Shown piece after piece: positions 41,485 through 45,035 of a stretch of 45,035 nucleotides of DNA. Origin of the DNA: Anaerolineae bacterium (GTDB lineage: Bacteria > Chloroflexota > Anaerolineae > S016-19); contig JALWAP010000026.1 of NCBI GenBank assembly GCA_027016315.1, forward strand, positions 1 through 45,035. The letters run 5' to 3'. Under the pieces are notes generated by a model. That model was not told the origin of the DNA. It was given only the letters and a program-made list of their open reading frames with translations, and made no database searches. How positions within the stretch are numbered: position 1 is the stretch's first letter; every line of letters begins with the position of its first letter. Position numbers and translations under genes: made by a program.

Positions 41485-43056
41485 ATGAGAGAGTATGTGG
41501 TACACGAGGTCATCAGGCGGACGCTGATCACCGACCCCGAACAGGAAGTCGTTTCGGGCAAGACCAGGCTTACTTACGCCCAACTCTACGGGCGGGTTCT
41601 GCGGCTTGCCAACAGCCTCAAAGAGATCGGCATCGGCAAAGGGACGGTGGTCGGCGTGCTGGACGTGAACACCAACAGGTTCTTCGAACTTCACTATGCC
41701 CTTTCGATGCTCGGTGCAGTGCTCCACACCATCAATTTCCGCCTTCCGCCGGAGCATTTGGTCTACAGCATGATCCACGCAGGGGACGAATGGATTTTCG
41801 TCTCCGATACCTTCGTGAAGGCTGCTGCGCCCCTGACGGGCAAGTTTCCCAACTGGGTCATCATGAGCGACGATCCAAACTACCCGCTGCCGGAGGACGC
41901 CAAGCGGGCGTACCGGTACGAGGAACTGGTCGGTGGCGGGAAGGAGCAGGAACTGCCGGAGGCGGACGACATCCATGACACGGACATCTTCTCGATTTTC
42001 TACACCACCGGAACCACTGGCAAGCCGAAGGGCATCCGGTACACGCACCGGAGCATCCTGCTGGGTGCGCTGCAACTGTTCCACCATCTGGCACTGCACT
42101 CGTCCGGAGCCCACGCAGGTGCGGAGGACGTGATCATGCCGCTGATTCCGTTCTTCCACATCCACGCGTGGGGCGTGGCGTTCTTCCCGGCCTACGTGGG
42201 CGCCAAGCTGGTGCTCCCCGGCGCCGCTGACCCGGCAACCCAGGTGAAGCTCATCGAGAAGGAGGGCGTGACGTGGATGAACATGGTGCCGACCCAGCTT
42301 CACATGCTGTTGGAGCAGCCTGGATTCGGCAGCGTGAAAGTCCTGACCGGCGGTAGTCCGCTCACGTCCGGGCTCGCGAAGGCAGCAGCGGCACGTGGCG
42401 TGAAATTCAGCCTCATCTACGGCGGCTCCGACCAACTCGGCACCGCGATTTCGGTGGTGCCTCGTGGCGTCGATCCCGAAAGCGAGGAGGCACTGGAGTG
42501 GCTAAGGGCCGGAATGAAGCTCCTACCGATGGTCGAAGTATCTGTCCGGGACGAGGCGGGAAACGAAGTGCCCCACGACGGCAAGACTATCGGCTCCGTC
42601 TGGACGAAGAGCCCGTGGCTGCCGGAGGGTTACTACAAGGAGCCGGAACTCACTAAAGAGAGCTACGTCGACGGCTGGTTCAGAACCGGCGACCTGGGAT
42701 TCTTCTACCCCAACGGCATGCTCTACGTAGCCGGTCGGCAGGGATACGCGGTCAAGAGCGGCGGCGAGTGGATTCCCACGGGGATGCTGGAAGCCGTCCT
42801 CTCCGAGCATCCGGCGGTGGCGCTGGTGGCCGTCATCCCGATGCCGGACGAGCGGTGGGGGCAGCGGCCCATGGCGGTCATCAAGCCGAAGGGCGAGGTG
42901 ACGGAGGACGAACTGCGCCAGTTCATGATGGGCAAAGTCTCCGAGGGGAAGATCGCCAAGTTCTGGATTCCGGACAGGTTCGTCTTTGTGGAGGATATCC
43001 CGCTAACGAGCGCCGGGAAGCTGAACAAAGCGGCGCTGCAAAAACAAATCTCGTGA
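41485..43056 (+). CDS. AMP-dependent acyl-CoA synthetase
   Basis: ANL-superfamily enzyme (523 residues) that activates a carboxylic acid to acyl-AMP and then acyl-CoA. Seen: the phosphate-binding IFYTTGTTGKPKGIRYTHRS, IPFFHIHAWGVAFF, adenine-binding segment SLIYGGSDQLGTAI (in place of the usual YGMTE), WFRTGDLGFFYPNGMLYVAGR, VKSGGEWIPTGMLE, and the catalytic Lys in SAGKLNKAAL at the C-terminus. The segment order matches medium/long-chain acyl-CoA synthetases. ATG 41485 has GAGGAGG seven bases upstream; the ORF-track GTG at 41479 is too close to that site. It is followed by an acyl-CoA dehydrogenase gene, so a fatty-acid or aromatic-acid activation and oxidation pair is likely. Confidence 0.92.
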   Translation: MREYVVHEVIRRTLITDPEQEVVSGKTRLTYAQLYGRVLRLANSLKEIGIGKGTVVGVLDVNTNRFFELHYALSMLGAVLHTINFRLPPEHLVYSMIHAGDEWIFVSDTFVKAAAPLTGKFPNWVIMSDDPNYPLPEDAKRAYRYEELVGGGKEQELPEADDIHDTDIFSIFYTTGTTGKPKGIRYTHRSILLGALQLFHHLALHSSGAHAGAEDVIMPLIPFFHIHAWGVAFFPAYVGAKLVLPGAADPATQVKLIEKEGVTWMNMVPTQLHMLLEQPGFGSVKVLTGGSPLTSGLAKAAAARGVKFSLIYGGSDQLGTAISVVPRGVDPESEEALEWLRAGMKLLPMVEVSVRDEAGNEVPHDGKTIGSVWTKSPWLPEGYYKEPELTKESYVDGWFRTGDLGFFYPNGMLYVAGRQGYAVKSGGEWIPTGMLEAVLSEHPAVALVAVIPMPDERWGQRPMAVIKPKGEVTEDELRQFMMGKVSEGKIAKFWIPDRFVFVEDIPLTSAGKLNKAALQKQIS

Positions 43057-43086
43057 ACCGCCATCGGTTCGCGAACGGAGGATAAG

Positions 43087-44352
43087 ATGTCTACCGAGGC
43101 GATGTTGACGGAAGAGCAGAAAGAACTCAGGGAGAAGGTGCAGGATTTCGTCAAATCGGTTCCGCGCCAGCTTCTGCTGGACATGGATGCGGACAAAGTG
43201 ACGTACCCGCGGGAGTTCCTGGAGGAAGCGGGGAAGCGTGGGCTGCTGGGACTTCGGTTCGACCCGAAATGGGGCGGTGGCGGAGTGCCATGGACTTCGG
43301 AACTGGTGGCGTTAGAGGAGGTCGGCGTGCTGGGGACGGCTCTGGCGTGCCTCTACTCGCTGGTCTCCATCGTTGGCGAGGCGATTCATGTTTTCGGCAC
43401 CGACGACCAGAAGGAGCGATACTTAAAACCGATGACCGCCGGAAAGCTCACCGTGGCCGAAGGGCTCACGGAGCCGCGGGGCGGATCGGACTTCTTCGCC
43501 GCCACCACCAGGGCCCGGCGGGAAGGCGACGTGTTCTACGTCAGCGGGCAGAAGCGGTTCGTCGTCGGGGCGGAAGGCGCAGACCTGTTCCTGATTTACG
43601 GCAAGGTCGAGGGGATCGACGATCCGAAGAAAGCGATGACCGCGTTCCTCATCGAACGCGGGCCCGGTGTAGAGGTGCACCACGTCTACGGGCTGATGGG
43701 CACCCGCGGCGGTGGGACGGGGCGGATCGTCTTCAAGAACGTGCCGGTGCCCATCGAGAACGTGCTGGGCGGCGAAGCCGGAATCGGCAACGGCACGGCT
43801 GTCTTCCACCAGATGATGATCCCGGAGCGGATGACTTCCGCTGGCGGTGCGGTGGGCATGGGCAGGGCGGCCATCGAGGTGGCGGCCCGCTACGCCGACC
43901 GCCGTTACGCTTTCGGCAGAAAGATTCGGCGGTTCGAGGGGGTGAGCTTCAAGATCGCCGATAGCCTCACGCTGCTGGATGCGGCCAGGGCGATGAACCA
44001 CGCCACGGGTGTAGCGGTGGACAGCGGCACGGTGCCCCCAGGCAAGGTGCGCAGGCTCGTCTCCGAGGCGAAGAAGTTCTCCACGGAAGCGGCGTGGACG
44101 GTGGTGAACCACGCCATGCAGATTCTGGGCGGCATCGGGTACACCAACGTCTTCCCCGTGGAGCGGATGCTCCGGGACGTGCGGCTGATCACCATCTGGA
44201 CCGGCACCAACGAGATCATGAACCTGGTGATCCAGCACGAGTTCTACAAGGAGTTCCTAAGCACCCCGCTCAAAGGCCGGGACATCGAGGGAGATGCTGT
44301 GGAAGCGGATGCAGTGGAGGAAAAAGAGTACAACGAGCCAGGGAGCAGGTAG
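43087..44352 (+). CDS. Acyl-CoA dehydrogenase
   Basis: FAD-dependent alpha,beta-dehydrogenation of an acyl-CoA, passing electrons to ETF (421 residues). Seen: [42 protein letters not shown] (flavin-binding), [52 protein letters not shown], and [20 protein letters not shown]. The classic catalytic Glu of YEGT(N/S) is Thr here (IWTGTNEI), but a Glu is present in [12 protein letters not shown], the G-helix site used by isovaleryl- and long-chain acyl-CoA dehydrogenases. That suggests the IVD/LCAD type of active site, which fits branched-chain catabolism. GGAGG precedes the ATG; it pairs with the acyl-CoA synthetase gene. Confidence 0.92.
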   Translation: MSTEAMLTEEQKELREKVQDFVKSVPRQLLLDMDADKVTYPREFLEEAGKRGLLGLRFDPKWGGGGVPWTSELVALEEVGVLGTALACLYSLVSIVGEAIHVFGTDDQKERYLKPMTAGKLTVAEGLTEPRGGSDFFAATTRARREGDVFYVSGQKRFVVGAEGADLFLIYGKVEGIDDPKKAMTAFLIERGPGVEVHHVYGLMGTRGGGTGRIVFKNVPVPIENVLGGEAGIGNGTAVFHQMMIPERMTSAGGAVGMGRAAIEVAARYADRRYAFGRKIRRFEGVSFKIADSLTLLDAARAMNHATGVAVDSGTVPPGKVRRLVSEAKKFSTEAAWTVVNHAMQILGGIGYTNVFPVERMLRDVRLITIWTGTNEIMNLVIQHEFYKEFLSTPLKGRDIEGDAVEADAVEEKEYNEPGSR

Positions 44353-45035
44353 AAACCTCGTACCCGGCGCGGGGCGAAGCTCCTGCACCGGGTACTCCCT
44401 TGTTGGTACTTTTGCCAGTTCCGAATGACCTGTATCGGACTGGACAATGAATGGCCGGGCTGTTCACATCTCCCAGGGCAACTACCTCCTCCTGGACAGC
44501 TACCACAGCGGCAGGTGTTATCACTGCAGTAAACACAGCTTGGTTGGCCGTTAAACTGTCCATTAGACCAACAACCGCTGGGGTTATTATTCCAATCACT
44601 ACATTGGTGGTGTCCTGAATTATCATCCCATCCGCCAGTGCAACCACCTCCACCTCCGCCGGGTGTTGGTGGTGGGGCGTTGTTGTAGCAGTCGTCATCC
44701 GCCCCCGTGCCCCAGACATGTTCGTGGGGACAGACACCAGTGTGGTCGCCGCCGGTGCAAGGTTCGGAGTAAGCCCCATTGCAGCAGGTCTTGTAAATCT
44801 GGGTGCCGATGGTGCAACCGCCCCGGCTGGCGTCGCAGATGCCCGGCCTCAGGCCGTGTTCGCTGTCGACACAGGAATCGGCCGTCGAGCAGACGCTTTG
44901 GTGCCAGCCGTATTCGTAGGAACATCTATACCCTTTTGGTTCTCCCACACACTCAGCGTTGTAGTAGAAAATCCAAGGGTTCTGGACACAGTCGTCGGCC
45001 GGTTTGGAAAGCCCAGCCCGGTTGCAGTAGTAATC
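44244..45035 (-). CDS. Cys-rich protein, C-terminal part (5' end outside window)
   Basis: Not recognised. On the minus strand the frame is open from the right window edge and is dense in Cys, Gly, Asn and Asp: [36 protein letters not shown], a [11 protein letters not shown] linker, then [15 protein letters not shown] and [15 protein letters not shown]. Spaced Cys pairs imply a secreted, disulfide-rich or metal-binding protein. The GTG offered at 44948 is internal; the frame continues upstream. From about 44450 down, the frame runs through the acyl-CoA dehydrogenase terminator and into that gene's 3' end without Cys, so the true C-terminus is probably near 44440 and a frameshift or lost stop is possible. 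Confidence 0.6.
   Translation of the reverse strand, partial: DYYCNRAGLSKPADDCVQNPWIFYYNAECVGEPKGYRCSYEYGWHQSVCSTADSCVDSEHGLRPGICDASRGGCTIGTQIYKTCCNGAYSEPCTGGDHTGVCPHEHVWGTGADDDCYNNAPPPTPGGGGGGCTGGWDDNSGHHQCSDWNNNPSGCWSNGQFNGQPSCVYCSDNTCRCGSCPGGGSCPGRCEQPGHSLSSPIQVIRNWQKYQQGSTRCRSFAPRRVRGFYLLPGSLYSFSSTASASTASPSMSRPLSGVLRNSL
44360..44415 (+). terminator. Terminator after the acyl-CoA dehydrogenase gene
   Basis: GTACCCGG pairs perfectly with CCGGGTAC; further pairs within the arm extend the hairpin around CGAAGCTC. The tail is TCCCTTGTTGGTACTTTT. Confidence 0.7.

Overview
The window looks like chromosomal DNA from a bacterium of the Chloroflexota (Anaerolineae-like) type. This is an inference. 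It rests on lipoprotein linkers rich in Ala/Pro/Thr/Lys directly after the lipobox Cys (the large substrate-binding protein at 25066), SH3b-linked glycosidases, a PdtaS/PdtaR pair, a type 2 isopentenyl-diphosphate isomerase, ferredoxin-dependent 2-oxoacid metabolism and many LIV transporters. Promoters are sigma70-like, several with an extended -10 (TGC or TGG before TATAAT). No phage, IS element, CRISPR array or plasmid gene was seen.

Layout. 1-6250: 3' end of lipA, an isoprenoid operon (fni, a polyprenyl diphosphate synthase, an unknown membrane protein), a membrane-anchored 5'-nucleotidase, a DUF167 protein, a small lipoprotein and tRNA-Pro(GGG). 6348-8454: a PdtaS-like kinase and PdtaR-like ANTAR regulator, probably controlling transcription antitermination. 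8516-11246: a small membrane protein divergent from a DPM1-like glycosyltransferase, then a GT39-like membrane mannosyltransferase. 11274-11624: tandem intergenic repeats. 11815-15369: 3-hydroxybutyryl-CoA dehydrogenase and a 2-oxoacid:ferredoxin oxidoreductase whose gamma domain is fused to beta. 15450-19419: a DUF2442 protein, then on the minus strand leucyl aminopeptidase, a methyltransferase and a sugar-phosphate isomerase-like protein, with a third repeat copy. 20040-24730: two surface glycosidase-like proteins.

25066-40045 is the centre of the window. Two complete branched-chain amino acid/amide (LIV) ABC transporter operons lie on either side of a HerA-like ATPase gene. Each starts at a near-perfect TTGACA-N17-TATAAT promoter with a long untranslated leader, and each has a strong hairpin between the binding-protein gene and the first permease gene. 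In the first operon the binding protein is an in-frame tandem duplication: one 867-residue lipoprotein carrying two almost identical ligand-binding domains with a 408-residue period. The second operon ends with a membrane-anchored formylglycine-generating-enzyme-fold protein. 40138-45035: hflX (with a G3-motif Gly-to-Trp change), an acyl-CoA synthetase, an acyl-CoA dehydrogenase, and the 3' part of a Cys-rich minus-strand gene cut by the window end.

Read together, the genes suggest a heterotroph that imports amino acids or amides, breaks down peptides (PepA) and oxidises 2-oxo acids and acyl-CoAs with ferredoxin and flavin enzymes. The strongest candidates for something new are the double-domain LIV binding protein with its structured leader, the beta-gamma oxidoreductase fusion, the catalytically altered GH18-like surface protein and the HflX G3 change.
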